DNA of 64,000 nucleotides. Origin: Hemerocallis citrina (taxonomy: Eukaryota; Streptophyta; Magnoliopsida; Asparagales; Asphodelaceae). Positions 24,151-34,545 of the stretch are shown here, piece after piece (the first letter of the stretch is position 1; the number at the start of each line of letters is the position of its first letter). The notes under the pieces were generated by a model that worked only from the letters and a program-made list of their open reading frames with translations, was not told the origin of the DNA and searched no databases. The position numbers and the translations under genes were made by a program. The stretch spans positions 84,931,230-84,995,229 of the forward strand of contig CM030363.1 of NCBI GenBank assembly GCA_017893485.1, written 5' to 3'.

Positions 24151-24160
24151 TATAAAATAG
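24151..24160 (+). promoter_or_regulatory. snRNA TATA box
   Basis: TATAAAATAG lies 32 bp upstream of the U1 5' end and 33 bp downstream of the USE end. This USE-TATA spacing is that of Pol II-transcribed plant snRNA genes. Confidence 0.85.
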
Positions 24161-24182
24161 GCAGATGGGTTGACATTGATCC

Positions 24183-24343
24183 ATACTTACCTGGACGAGG
24201 TCGTTGGGTGATCAAGAATGCTCAGGCCTAGGCCAGTGGCCCGCACTGCACATAGTGGGTGAGTTGGTTTACCATCTCCCCAAGTGGGAGAGTGAACGTC
24301 ATAATTTGTTGTCGTGTGGGCATGCGAACGAGCGCCCCCCTCC
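24183..24343 (+). ncRNA. U1: U1 spliceosomal snRNA gene
   Basis: The RNA would begin ATACTTACCTGGACGAGG. It contains the intact ACTTACCTG (24185-24193) that pairs with 5' splice sites. Stem-loop I has the GATCAAGAA loop (24210-24218) that U1-70K binds, followed by the conserved GGCCTAGGCCAGTGGC. The segment CCATCTCCCCAAGTGGGAGA is also typical of plant U1. The Sm site is AATTTGTTG (24303-24311; usual AATTTGTGG, one change), followed by a GC-rich terminal stem-loop to about 24343. The length of about 161 nt is normal. The promoter elements are in place, so it may be expressed. Departures such as CGTT in stem I and the Sm change mean a pseudogene cannot be excluded. It sits between transposon remnants. 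Confidence 0.88.
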
Positions 24344-25300
24344 ATTTTGTAATTTAAAAACTTTTCAAATTTCATTGAAATATTTTAATATTTAACTTAT
24401 TTTATTTTAAAATTTTCCCTGATATGTATGAAGTTCATTTTTTGAGAGCTAATATAAGAAGTTGTAATTAGTTTTCTTTTTCTTTTATCATCTGTAACTT
24501 GGTTTATCCACTTGTAAGGTCTGATGTCAATTTTTTGTTTTTTGTTTTTTGTTTTTTTTTGTTTTGTTTTTTTTATACCTATGCATATTTGCATTATCTT
24601 GATTAATGTAGTGAAATGACATGGGGTATAGGCAGCTCTTAACAGCTCACTTGGCACTCCATTCAGGATCCATCAACATTGAGGGCAACTCTTTCTTTGT
24701 GTTTAATCGGACTCGACATGAGATTCATGAAGCATCCAAAATCAACACTAGATGGTGAATGCATATCGGCTCAACTTCTACAGATAGACATGGACCAGTG
24801 CACCTTGATTGGTGGCCCATCCTGTAGTTCCATAATTGCGTCCCTCTCAGCATCAAGTTGATTTGGAGTTCACATCAGGCTCTAATCAATATTTCATGCA
24901 GCGGATTTGCACCTCATCCAAGCACGATGGCACAATGCGACCTCTTCCTAGACCCAGCTAAGGGCGATCCCTTAGTCCTACAAGTAATTCCCGATTACAT
25001 TAGCGCTCCAGGGTGATTCATATACACCAAATTAGACTTGAACTTAACTTGCTCTTTCTCTACCGGAAGCACCAAGGAGGTATGCTTCAGAGTAAAACAT
25101 ACCATTACCTCGTGACATGACTTTTATAAGTGTATAGTTCACTGATTCATAATATCACAAACACTTTCAATGCACCGATAAAACACAAGAAAACATAATT
25201 GGCAAAGAATAAAATGCGAGAAACGAAATATATCTGAACTCAAAATCTGTGTCTAGAGTCATCAATGTCTCAAAACCTTCACTAATAAAATTGTCACGGT
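24344..25300. other. No gene recognised
   Basis: AT-rich sequence with a T/GTTTT low-complexity run at 24530-24573. From 24680 it has a more balanced composition without a convincing frame. It may include the 3' untranslated region of the minus-strand copia fragment that follows. Confidence 0.4.
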
Positions 25301-25309
25301 TGCATCAAA

Positions 25310-25995
25310 AAATGTCTGCTTCCTACAAAGCCCCATTGTTGCCATGTGGTGCTCAATCGTGGCCCGATTTAATGCTTTGTGAGCGGATCTACAAACATAT
25401 TGTTGGTCGACAAGTAAACCAGATCAATCTTCTTTGTCTCGCGAAGTGAAATGAAGTGATACCTCATTTGGATGTGCTTCAACCTGCCATGGTAATTGAG
25501 ATCCTTCACTAGCGTCAGGGCAAACATACTGTCAGAATTGAGTGTGATAGGTTGTCTCCCACTACCCTTTCGATAGTCTCACTTGTAGATTCTCCTCAAT
25601 TATACAACTTCTTGTGTCGCAGCAGCACTGGCGATGTACTCGGCCTCAATAATGGACAAAGCGACACATGATTTGTTCTTGATGCACCATGAAATGGCTC
25701 CACCAACAAGAGTGACACATCCCAAAGTGGATTTGTGTTCATCTAAATTGTTGCCTGAGTCAGCATCCTCATATCCACTGAGACGAAGATCTCCACCTTG
25801 GTTGCACAATTGATAATATGAAGTCTTTTGCATGTATCACATTATGCACTTCACCGCTATCCAATGCGCCTCACCGTAATTGCTTTGATATTGTCTCACC
25901 ACTCCCACTGGTTGGAAGATGTAAGGTCTGGTACATAACATTGCATACATCAAACTACCAACTGCATTAGCATAGGGCATGATCCAACAAGAATA
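25310..25995 (-). pseudogene. Copia RT end and RNase H fragment
   Basis: Read on the minus strand. MLCTRPDI near 25965 is the RT end. RNase H follows at 25833-25600 (GYEDADSGNNLDEHKSTLG, GGAISWCIKNKSCVALS, EAEYIASAAATQE). After a break comes HGRLKHIQMRYHFISLRE near 25460. Motif order is right for copia RNase H. Frameshifts and stops interrupt it, and no LTR is attached. It is a different lineage from the 9-14 kb element. Confidence 0.75.
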
Positions 25996-26074
25996 GTCCC
26001 TTATTTGCCAAAGGATGAGAAAGGAGTGAGATACACGAGTATAAATAATAGAGAGGGGCTGACAGTGAAAAGCA

Positions 26075-26230
26075 TCTTTGCGCTAGCAGCAATGATGCAG
26101 CTAATGAGGTAAAAACCGAGGAGCGTGAATTGCTGGTTGAAAACTATTTCCAAAACCCTTCCTCGGCCCAGGTCCTGACTGGTGCCATCAAGAATTTCTC
26201 GAAGGGCTCCTTCAAAATTAAGGTAAAGTC
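26075..26230 (+). pseudogene. Single exon-like gene fragment of unknown family
   Basis: An open stretch reads SNDAANEVKTEERELLVEN then YFQNPSSAQVLTGAIKN and KGSFKIK, ending at a good donor (AAG then GTAAAG at about 26222). Composition differs from the AT-rich neighbours. I do not recognise the protein. It lies beside a PPR fragment in the opposite direction, as in composite captured sequence. Confidence 0.4.
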
Positions 26231-26309
26231 CTACAATCCCTAATCTATATATTCCTTTCTTTTAGCTTATGATCTCAGTTTTGTGCTTAGTTGTAGCTCG
26301 TAACAGTAT

Positions 26310-26475
26310 AATATGAATGTCATTCTTCTTTGAGCTTTCATGCTCCACTATTGGCTCAATCACACATTTTCTTTGCATGATTTTGAAGAATTCATACCCT
26401 TCCTTTGTCAAACTTAAATGGCTACAAGCTAGGATAACATTAAAAAAAGTTATCCCATTTGGTTTAGGGTTTTCA
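26310..26475 (-). pseudogene. PPR protein gene fragment
   Basis: Minus-strand translation includes PNGITFFNVILACSHLSLTK then EGYEFFKIMQRKCVIEPIVE and H. This is the PPR repeat plus following segment (ACSH...GL..EG...F..M....I.P..EH) of plant organelle RNA-binding pentatricopeptide proteins. Only about one and a half repeats remain, with no start or remaining repeats. Confidence 0.7.
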
Positions 26476-26954
26476 TGCTTTTCTAACTTGGTTGAAATTC
26501 CTAAAACTGAGTTTCCATCGACACGAATGGCATATGCTTGCAAATCTCAAAAATATAACTCAATTCTTTTTATTTCAATAATGCCGGTACCCGAGGTCTC
26601 ACTAGACTCTAGATCACAACCTTTCATGTACAAGAATCCATGGGTACTCATACACTTCAATAATAATGTCTTAACTCAATGTATTCTTATCTTCAACTTA
26701 ATCACAATTTAATCAATGTCTTATCTTAACGTCATTCATGATTCATTTATTCATTTACAATTCAAAATAAAACAATATTTCTTTTCATAAACAATAGATT
26801 CATCCACTTTAAATCTCATTATCAAATTTAAACTCATATAATATATCCCAACCCACATCAAGTATTTCTTAAACGGAATGAGTGTATAATCTCTTCAAGA
26901 GAACTCAATTCACATAACAATAATTTACTCTTCTTTTAAAAAAATAAAATGTCA

Positions 26955-27118
26955 CTCTTAAATAAAATAATTTGAAGTCATCAACTCATTTCCATCTCAA
27001 TTTCACTTTTTAATTCCCCAAAATATACATGAAAAATTAAATAAATTAATTTGAAATCATCAACTCATTTCCATCTCAATTTCACTTTTTAATTCCGCAA
27101 AATATACATGAGAAATTA
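26955..27118 (-). repeat. 80-bp tandem duplication inside LTR
   Basis: TCATCAACTCATTTCC recurs at 26978 and 27058 with matching flanks through TTCACTTTTTAATTCC. Confidence 0.85.
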
Positions 27119-27240
27119 TGAAACAGTTTTTAATAAATTCCTTATCATTTTATAAGAATATTATATATCTTTCCCAAATTTTATTTGCATTAGAACCTCT
27201 TCAAAATATTTAAAAAAACATCAAAAATTTAAAATATGGC

Positions 27241-27490
27241 CAACAGGTTTTGAACCCAGGACCACCCACACAACACAGTGAGCACCCAAAGCCACCCCCA
27301 ATAGCCATTAAGTCCATGTGACTTAGTTGTCACAATGTCGAAACAAAAATCCCATATATTAACTTTTGGGTCTTGGATTAGATTAAACGAAAATAAAAAC
27401 AAACTGGGTCTATCAAGTCTCGAACCCAGGATCTCCTGACCAACACAGTACCAACTTATGGTGCACCAACTAACCAATAAGTCCAAGTAC
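27241..27490 (-). repeat. Two tRNA-like (A-box/B-box) modules inside LTR
   Basis: On the minus strand two modules share a common plan. Each starts GGACTTAWTGG (27485 and 27315), continues through CTGTGTTG and GGT/GATCCTGGGTTC, and ends GGTTCGAGAC or GGTTCAAAAC, close to the Pol III B box GGTTCGANTCC. They are about 170 bp apart. No complete tRNA cloverleaf is evident, so they are tRNA-derived or SINE-like rather than tRNA genes. Confidence 0.45.
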
Positions 27491-28644
27491 GATTATTCAT
27501 ATCGAGTCACACTAATATGCTTTTGTTCAATCTTGCTGTTATTCAATTATTTTTACAAACTTGATTTTTCATTTGATCTAATGTTTCTTTAGACTGCAAG
27601 TACTTCATCTAGACTGAGTTTCTTTTCGAACAGTAACTCACAAATTTTTAATTGGTATTTTAGACATTAAATCTAAATTTCAACTTATTTCTTCTTATTA
27701 ATAAACATGAATTACATTTCTTCAATTTAATCAAAAATGACAATTTGTATCTCTTGCAAACAATTATGTATATCACATTAACTTTACCAAAATTCATTTT
27801 AAACCACAAAAGAAAATCTCAACAATTTTTCATATAATTTTACATTTCGATATTTGTAAATTAGCATGCATATTTGATCATGGCAAATACTCACTATTTC
27901 TTTTTCTCATTTACAAACAACATGGTGACCATTAGTTTCTCAATCAATAGCAAAATTTCTACAATTTAGCATAATAAAAACATGGATTTGTTCTCTATTC
28001 ATCACATCAAATTTATCATTACTACTCATGTAATAAATTAGCATGCATGTCTTATGTTTAGGAAAATACAAGATTACCCACAACCCATCAAATTGATCTA
28101 TATTAATACTATCATATTTTAGCATGATCAACCTATGAATTAGAAAATATAGAGACCACCAACCTCTTATGAAGAATGAACAATCAAGATGAAAAGAGAA
28201 CTTCTAGCTTCTAGCTCCAACAAAGTAACTCCTAGCTCCTTCTCCTCCTAGCAAGAGCTCTCCAATGCACAAGAACACTCTCTTTCTTTTTTCTCTCTCT
28301 ATTTTTGTTTATTTTAAGTGTGCAATGAGAAAAAAACAACTAGGATATTTATAGGACAAAGTGAGGGTCTAAATTGCAAATTTCTCCACCTAATAAATTA
28401 CTCACCTAACTCTCCATCTCTTCACTTCCCCTAACACCCAACTCTCTTCCTCTTCAAAAAAACCGGCCACCCCTGTAACCCACGTCACCTGAGGGTGACG
28501 TCAGCCACGAAACCAACAGCACACAAGTGCTGTTGTCTTTCTCATGTGGGCCCCCCATTCACTATTCATTTTCACCTATAATTACCATCATGCCATCAAT
28601 CCATTATATATTTACATACAGCCAATATTTATCAATATATATAT

Positions 28645-29329
28645 GAGGCTTCTTCCGTTGCAAACGCTACTGTAGCAGTTGCGAACGTGCAAACCACTTA
28701 ATCCGTCATCCACAATGACGGGTTAAGGCAAAACACATAACCCGTCATCGGTGATGGGCGTGATCCATAGCCGATGTTGGCTAGAAGCAGTATCAGTTGA
28801 AGCTATGGAGCACCCCTTCACTTCAAGTTTCAGATCTATATTGAGTTCCATATCCTGTTACGGATACTCCAGATGTAGAGACAGATCCAAAGCCATTTGA
28901 TCGAGATCGAGTAGCTATAGCAGATCCATTTAGAGATCGGAACCCCGTTCCGGGTACACCCATTTGAGTAGCAACTGCCCCTAAGCCGGTAGGTCTCGTT
29001 CAAAAGCCACTTTAGTGGATGTGCCCCAATCAATGTGCTCGGTGATGATGTTGTCATCGCTGATGCGCAAGTTGCTTAAGTTTATTTTCAGTGTCTTCAG
29101 AAATAAAGGAAATAAAGAAAGTATTAGTGAAAAATGATTTACTAAAAAATAAATAGATTTTTCTGACACTGGTGCATTTGAGTTTGCTAAGCGCTTTTGC
29201 GGGTGGGTGGACGCGTGGATTTATCTGCCATGTCTGCTTGTTGTTTGCTTCCTTACCATCATCCGGTGATGACGGGTTAAGTGGTTCGCACGAGTTCGCA
29301 TGACATTTGCGTTTGCAATGGAAGATAGC

Positions 29330-29331
<2 letters not shown>
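28645..29331. mobile_element. 687-bp TIR element inserted in a (TA)n tract
   Basis: The left end GAGGCTTCTTCCGTTGCAAA and the inverted right end GGGCTATCTTCCATTGCAAA form terminal repeats, followed on each side by AACCACTTAA and CCCGTCATC words in inverted order. TA repeats flank it (short at 28636-28644, long at 29332-29361). It lies inside the minus-strand LTR. No transposase is seen. Like the 17574 MITE it sits in TA microsatellite sequence, but the terminal repeats differ. Confidence 0.75.
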
Positions 29332-29364
<33 letters not shown>

Positions 29365-29950
29365 CTTTAAAAATTATGAGGTGTTACATACACTCTGAAA
29401 TTTATTTTGAAAACAAATATGCTTAAATACGCGCACCAAAAAACACGTTCTCCGAACGTAAAACATAAAAAAATGAAATTCGGTTTTATCAACGGAAAAA
29501 TATTAGAGATAATAAAAATACAATATAAGACAAATGTATTTATTAATTTATATATTTTACGACGTAATCTTTACGTACATGGAAAACACGTGTATTACAC
29601 GTACAAAAGTGTTTAGATCAAAATGCAAAAAAATGAATTTCCATTTTATAAAATAGATTTGAATACATAAAAATAAATAATTTAAACACATATAAAATAT
29701 TGCACGTAGCGGTGGAAACACATAATCGATACGTGCATCAAAAACACGTAAAAAGTATGTAAAAAGCAGAGATTAAAATTTAATATTTTAGTTGATTTAA
29801 ATAGGGTAAGATATATGGGGAATGCATAATTAGTCAGAAATCACAATACGTAATGAAAACACGTTATAAATATTACCAGTAACGGTACAAAATACACGTG
29901 CGTAACACACAAAGGTAAAATTATCATTTTTTATTTTGCGGGGTGTTACA

Positions 29951-30935
29951 AATGGTCCCTTCTTCAAAGCGCTGCCGAACATAATGACAATCAATCTCTA
30001 TATACTTCGTTTCCTCATGAAAGACCAGGTTGCTTGCAATGTGTAATGCACACTGGTTATCACAATGAAGAGGAGTAGCTCCTGAAAGAGTGACACCCAT
30101 ATCTAATAACATCCAAAGAACATAAATAATCTCTCTAGTAGTAGCTGTCATTGCTCTATACTCAGTTTTGGTCGAAGAACATGCAAAAACTGCATGTTTC
30201 TTACTTCGCCATGAGATCAACGAATCACCAAGAAATAGACAGAAACCTGTGGTAGACCATCTAGTAGTAGGATCACCTGTCCAATCTGAGTCAGAATATG
30301 CACTCAGTTCTAGTTTGGATGTAGCAGGCATGAATAATAAGCGAGTAATAGTGCCTCGAAGATATTTGAGAATCCGAAGAAGAGCACTGTAGTGAACAAA
30401 CTGACTAACTGACTACATGAGCAATATCATGTCTGGTCATGCATAAGTAAACAAGCTGTCCAACAATCTGTCTGTATCTAGTGGGATCAGGAAGGAGTTC
30501 ATCATCAGTAGGACGAAGCTTCACATGAACCTCTAAGGGTGTATCGGCTGATCGACTGTCAGAGAGGCATGCTGCAGAGATAATATTTGATGTGTATTTC
30601 TGTTGAGAAATGAGTATCCCCCGAGATCCATGAGCAATCTCTAGGCCCAGACAATAACGTAGTATGCCAAGGTCTTTCATATGGAACTGCTGGTGACGGT
30701 ATTTCTGGGTGGATGTAATGCCTGTGGAGTCATTCTCAGTAATGATTATATCGTCAACATAGAGTAGTAGAAATACCCTTCCTTATGGTGATGACCGCAT
30801 AAACATAGAATGGTCCTGAGAACGCTGACTAAAACTAGCCTTGGTGATGACAAGGTGAAAACACTCAGACCAGATTCGAGGGACCTGCTTCAAACCATAT
30901 ATGTTTCTTTAGCCGTTGCATCATAGGTTAGAATA
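29951..30935 (-). pseudogene. Copia RT/RNase H fragment cut by LTR insertion
   Basis: Read on the minus strand. RT has RRALYGLKQVPRIWSECFH near 30890, YVDD near 30765 (LLLYVDDIIIT), and MKDLGILRYCLGLEIAHGSR then ADTPLEVHVKL. RNase H starts near 30310 (LELSAYSDSDWTGDPTTRWS, SLISWRSKKHA, DNQCALHIASN). It ends abruptly at 29950, where TGTAACACCCCGC of the giant LTR begins, so the last residues of the open frame are LTR sequence. Frameshifts lie near 30400 and 30680-30800. Upstream domains are missing; CACTA sequence begins at about 30970. Confidence 0.85.
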
Positions 30936-30969
30936 CCCTCCCACAATTTATGTCATCTATTAACGGTTG

Positions 30970-32150
30970 TAGGTACACATCTATATCATTTCATGGGTCT
31001 TTCAGTCCAAGAACTATCATGGAAAAAATAAATGAGGACTGCTTCATCCATTTCCAATAAGGCAAATTGTATTGGATTAACTTAACAGGCCATATACTGT
31101 ATGTACTACTCATTTGCCTAAAAGAGTTGAAACCATCACTAGCTAATCCAAATCTCACACTACGAGGATCTTCCCTAAAAATGGGGGTATCTTTCATCAA
31201 AAAATTTTCCAAGTATGAGAATCATCAGGATGCCTAAGAATCTCATCATTATTGCCACCTTCAGCATGTCATCTCATATTAGAAGTTTTCGAAGACATAA
31301 ATAGTCTGTGTAGCCTAGGAATCAGAGAAAAGCAATGCAACAGTTTGGCAGGCTTCTTCCTCATATTTCCCTTAACAGGCCCACTTGTTTGATCGTCTTG
31401 AGTCGGTGTTCCTGCCCATTTCGAAAAACCGCAAACTTCACAATTCTCGAGACTCTCCTTACCTCTCCTGAAAAGCATATAATCATTTGGACATGCTGCT
31501 ATCTTCTCATACCCTAGATCGAAAGACTTAAGGAATTTTTGATTGTATGGGAGGAGTTTGGAATACAAATTTCTGAAAATACTTCATTCAACAGTTCAAG
31601 TAGTATAGTGAAGGACTTAGAGAATTTGGTGCAATCACGATATAAAGGAGTACTAGCATCTTCCAACAACTTAGTAAAGGATTTGTGCTATTTATTAATT
31701 TCAGGGTTGGGTCTTTCCTCCTCTACCCCACCACCAATGTGTGATGTTTCTGTTGACTCATTATGAACTTGTGGTGTTGGATTGTTGGTGTGGAATGAAA
31801 TATTATGAATCCCCAAGGCATCCTGCACCAAAGTATCTATCTCATCGGAAACCCTTAATTCATCGTTCACTAAAGGCTCATCTTCATTTTCTAATATAAC
31901 CGGACAAACAGGAGCTGACGTATGACCCTCTCCATGACAAAACCACCGTATGTAACTTTGAAGAAAACTATTAACAACCAAATGTGTCTGTACTACGTCA
32001 CATCTCCTTAAATTACAATTTGTACACCGGAGGTATGAATTAAGTTGGGATCATGTGAATTTTGTTTGGTGAAGATAATAAAATCTTTAACACCATCCCG
32101 ATACTCTTTGGATAATTGTGGTTTATTAATCCAACTTCTATCAATTTGAA
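30970..32150 (-). pseudogene. TNP2-type CACTA transposase, truncated and broken
   Basis: The minus-strand N-terminus reads DRSWINKPQLSKEYRDGVKD near 32130 (transposase-associated domain). It is followed by NSFLQSYIRWFCHGE near 31970. The conserved TNP2 core (Transposase_21) is then seen: GYEKIAACPNDYMLFRR near 31520 with the Cys pair CEVCGFSKW, PRLHRLFMSSKT near 31290, RFGLASDGFNSFRQMSSTYS near 31140, and WPVKLIQYNLP. Stops at about 32005-32015 and breaks between the segments disable it. The C-terminal half is absent. Confidence 0.88.
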
Positions 32151-33640
32151 CAATAGCGCTCAATCTGAAATTTGAATTTGATATATTAAATAGTATTAAA
32201 TAGAAAACTACTTTTTCTAATTAATTTCACCTTTTTAAAACCTTCCCTAGTTGATTTTCATGTATATTACACATGTCAACCAATACGGTAAATTTCATGT
32301 GTATTACAAGTCTATCAACAAAATTAACTCTAAAACAAATAAATCTCAACAAATTAACTCTATTTATATAACCCTCAAATCGATTGTTATAGCCCTAAAA
32401 TAAACTTTTATCCATTTAAATAATAGCACTCAATTTCAAATTTAAATTTCATAAATTTAAAGTTAATGACTATCATTCAAGTTACTATCTCACTAGCCGA
32501 TTGTCCATGAAATGTCCAATCCGGTTTTATGAATAGGCCAACTTTGTAATTCAAATTAAATAGGTGATTATGACAAATCATAATAATTATCGCACATAAC
32601 TATATAAAAGTATTATCAAGATATTACCCACACACAAGTAAAAAAAAATATTACTTGTTTGCTCACGCACCCACATACATGTCACACAATATTATCAAGA
32701 AAGTTACACATGAGATTGAGAACTTTATTAAAAAAGATTCAAACTCAAACCAATTCAACTCAAGATCATACACCACTCAAGAACATTAAACTTTTTTAAC
32801 ATCACATAAAAAATTGTGACTATATTCATGGAACTCTAAAATCTAGAATTAAGGTCATAAAACAAAAAAACTCTAAAACAATTAAATCTAAAATAAATAA
32901 ATCTGAACAAAATTTAACACAAAAATAATTAAATCTCAATACAATCTAATCTATTAACACAACCCTAAAACACCTTTGTGGAATTTATGTAAAGCACATT
33001 TGTGGCAATTGATCAAACACCATGTGCTCGAGTCTAATATCGATTCTAATATAGTCTTCCTTGGATTTGTTTTTTCATTCAAGGAGATGATGATGGTGAA
33101 AGATATTTTTTGTTCAGAGGAATTGCGCGAATAACGAGGGTTCCATGCAGTCAGGATGACAAGAAGAACAAGAAGATGCTTGATTTATATGGTTCATGGC
33201 TAATTATTAGTAAAAAAAATATAACCAGCACAATATTAACATTTATATTTTGCACATGATAAATGTTTCAAGCCCTAGAGAAGAATAAGCATTATACCAC
33301 TGACAAGCCGGAATTTATCGACGGTGGGGGACAGAGGGCCGAGGGAATGCGGGGGGTGACGACGGGGGTGACAACCAAATGAACGAGACATAGAGGGAGC
33401 GCAGACGGCTACAGCAACAGCGATGGAGGGAAGAGCGTCGATCGGGAGTTTTGGGGGGTGAGAGAGAGTGAGCAGGACAGAGAGGCGAGGACGGCGGCGA
33501 TAGGCAAGAAGACAGTGGAGGAGATGGCGGACACGGCGACGGTGGGGAGGAGGCTACGGGAGCGCGCGCGAGATAGAGGGAAATGAGAGAATTTTTAGAA
33601 TCGGAGCGAAATTTTAGGGTTCGAAAAATTTGGGAATTTT
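32150..33640. other. CACTA untranslated 5' region
   Basis: AT-rich sequence (32160-33290) and a purine-rich GC-rich block (33300-33600). I see no gene. The length of about 1.6 kb between terminus and TNP2 start is usual for CACTA elements. Confidence 0.5.
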
Positions 33641-34194
33641 ATCTCATTTCCTACCCCGACGTTTTTTTAATAAAAATGTCGCTGTAGATCCCCCCTACCC
33701 GGGCGTTCGTTATAAAATGTATCGCTATAAAATTTAACCTCGTCCCTGGTCCTAGCCTACCTCGGTGCGACTATCAAAACGCCGGAGTATATACGCCGCT
33801 GTAGCTTATAAATGTTGTAGTGATATATTATGCTATTATGCTTATTGGCTTATTACTAACTAGATATGAAACAGATCTAAGCAAAATAAGAAAAAAAAAG
33901 TATCAAAGGAGCTATAGGTTAAGGGAATAATAAAGGGGGTTGGTTTTGTCAAAAAAAAGAGGGACATGAGCCTCAAGGTTGGCTCCTTCCCCGAATAGAT
34001 ACATTTCTTCTATAAAATATCATAGTACAACATATATTGATTCTCTATATAAGAAAAACATATAGAAAAAAAACATATTACAACATTAGTTTGATATCAA
34101 TTAAACAATTCTACACTTGGTAAACCTATTCTCCACAGTTCATCAACTAGAATACTACATTCTTTCACTGCAACAAATATGACATTTGATAGCA

Positions 34195-34545
34195 TTCATA
34201 AAATGCTATAATAGACCTACGATAGCATTTTACAAACGCTATCAAAAGCCCCGCTATAATAAGTCTATAGCGTTTTACAAAACGCTATAGAATCTATAGC
34301 GTTCTGGAAACGCTATAGTTTCTATAGCGTTTCGGAAACGCTATAGTTTCTATAGCGTTTTACAAAACGCTATAGTTTCTACAGCATTTCCGAAACGCTA
34401 TAGATTCTATAGCGTTCGGCAAACGCTATAGTTTCTATAGCGTTTTGTTAAAACGCTATTAAATTTATAGCGTTTCGGCAATGCTATCGTTTTGATATTT
34501 GTGGTTTTTTACAGCATTTTAGGAACGCTATTTCGTTTTAACTAT
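34195..34545. repeat. CACTA subterminal palindrome array
   Basis: About eight palindromic units of the form CTATAGCGTTnnnnnAACGCTATAG lie about 31 bp apart. Several arms are perfect. Such subterminal arrays are binding sites for the CACTA TNPA-type protein. The right-end counterpart (39140-39320) has only scattered, diverged copies. Confidence 0.9.

Larger units (their letters stand above)
26565..29950 (-). mobile_element. Giant-LTR Ty3/gypsy family, one LTR on minus strand, 3' truncated
   Basis: The 5' end is TGTAACACCCCGCAAAATAA, ending at 29950 on the plus strand, where it interrupts a copia RNase H. The LTR then runs leftward through a leader with TTGGAGC/GGAGGAGAAGG words (28180-28290) to 26565, where homology with window positions 480-590 stops next to the PPR fragment. 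The LTR end is therefore missing. A TIR element (28645-29331) is nested in it. Internal repeats include an 80-bp direct duplication and two tRNA-like modules. Confidence 0.7.
30970..33822 (-). mobile_element. CACTA (En/Spm) transposon, 5' half
   Basis: On the minus strand the element begins at 33822 with CACTACAACATTTATAAGC. Subterminal words of the CCGGCGTTTT type follow (33640-33800), then a GC-rich leader (33300-33600) and an AT-rich untranslated region. The TNP2-type transposase begins near 32150. The 3' part is lost at about 30970, where copia sequence starts. It is the same family as the terminus at 19431. Confidence 0.8.

Noticed and set aside
27241..27490. True tRNA genes
   Set aside because: Only B-box-like and weak A-box-like words are present; no acceptor stem or anticodon arm could be paired.
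29924..29950. End of the RNase H frame (residues NTPQNKK)
   Set aside because: These codons are LTR sequence joined by insertion, not part of the copia protein.
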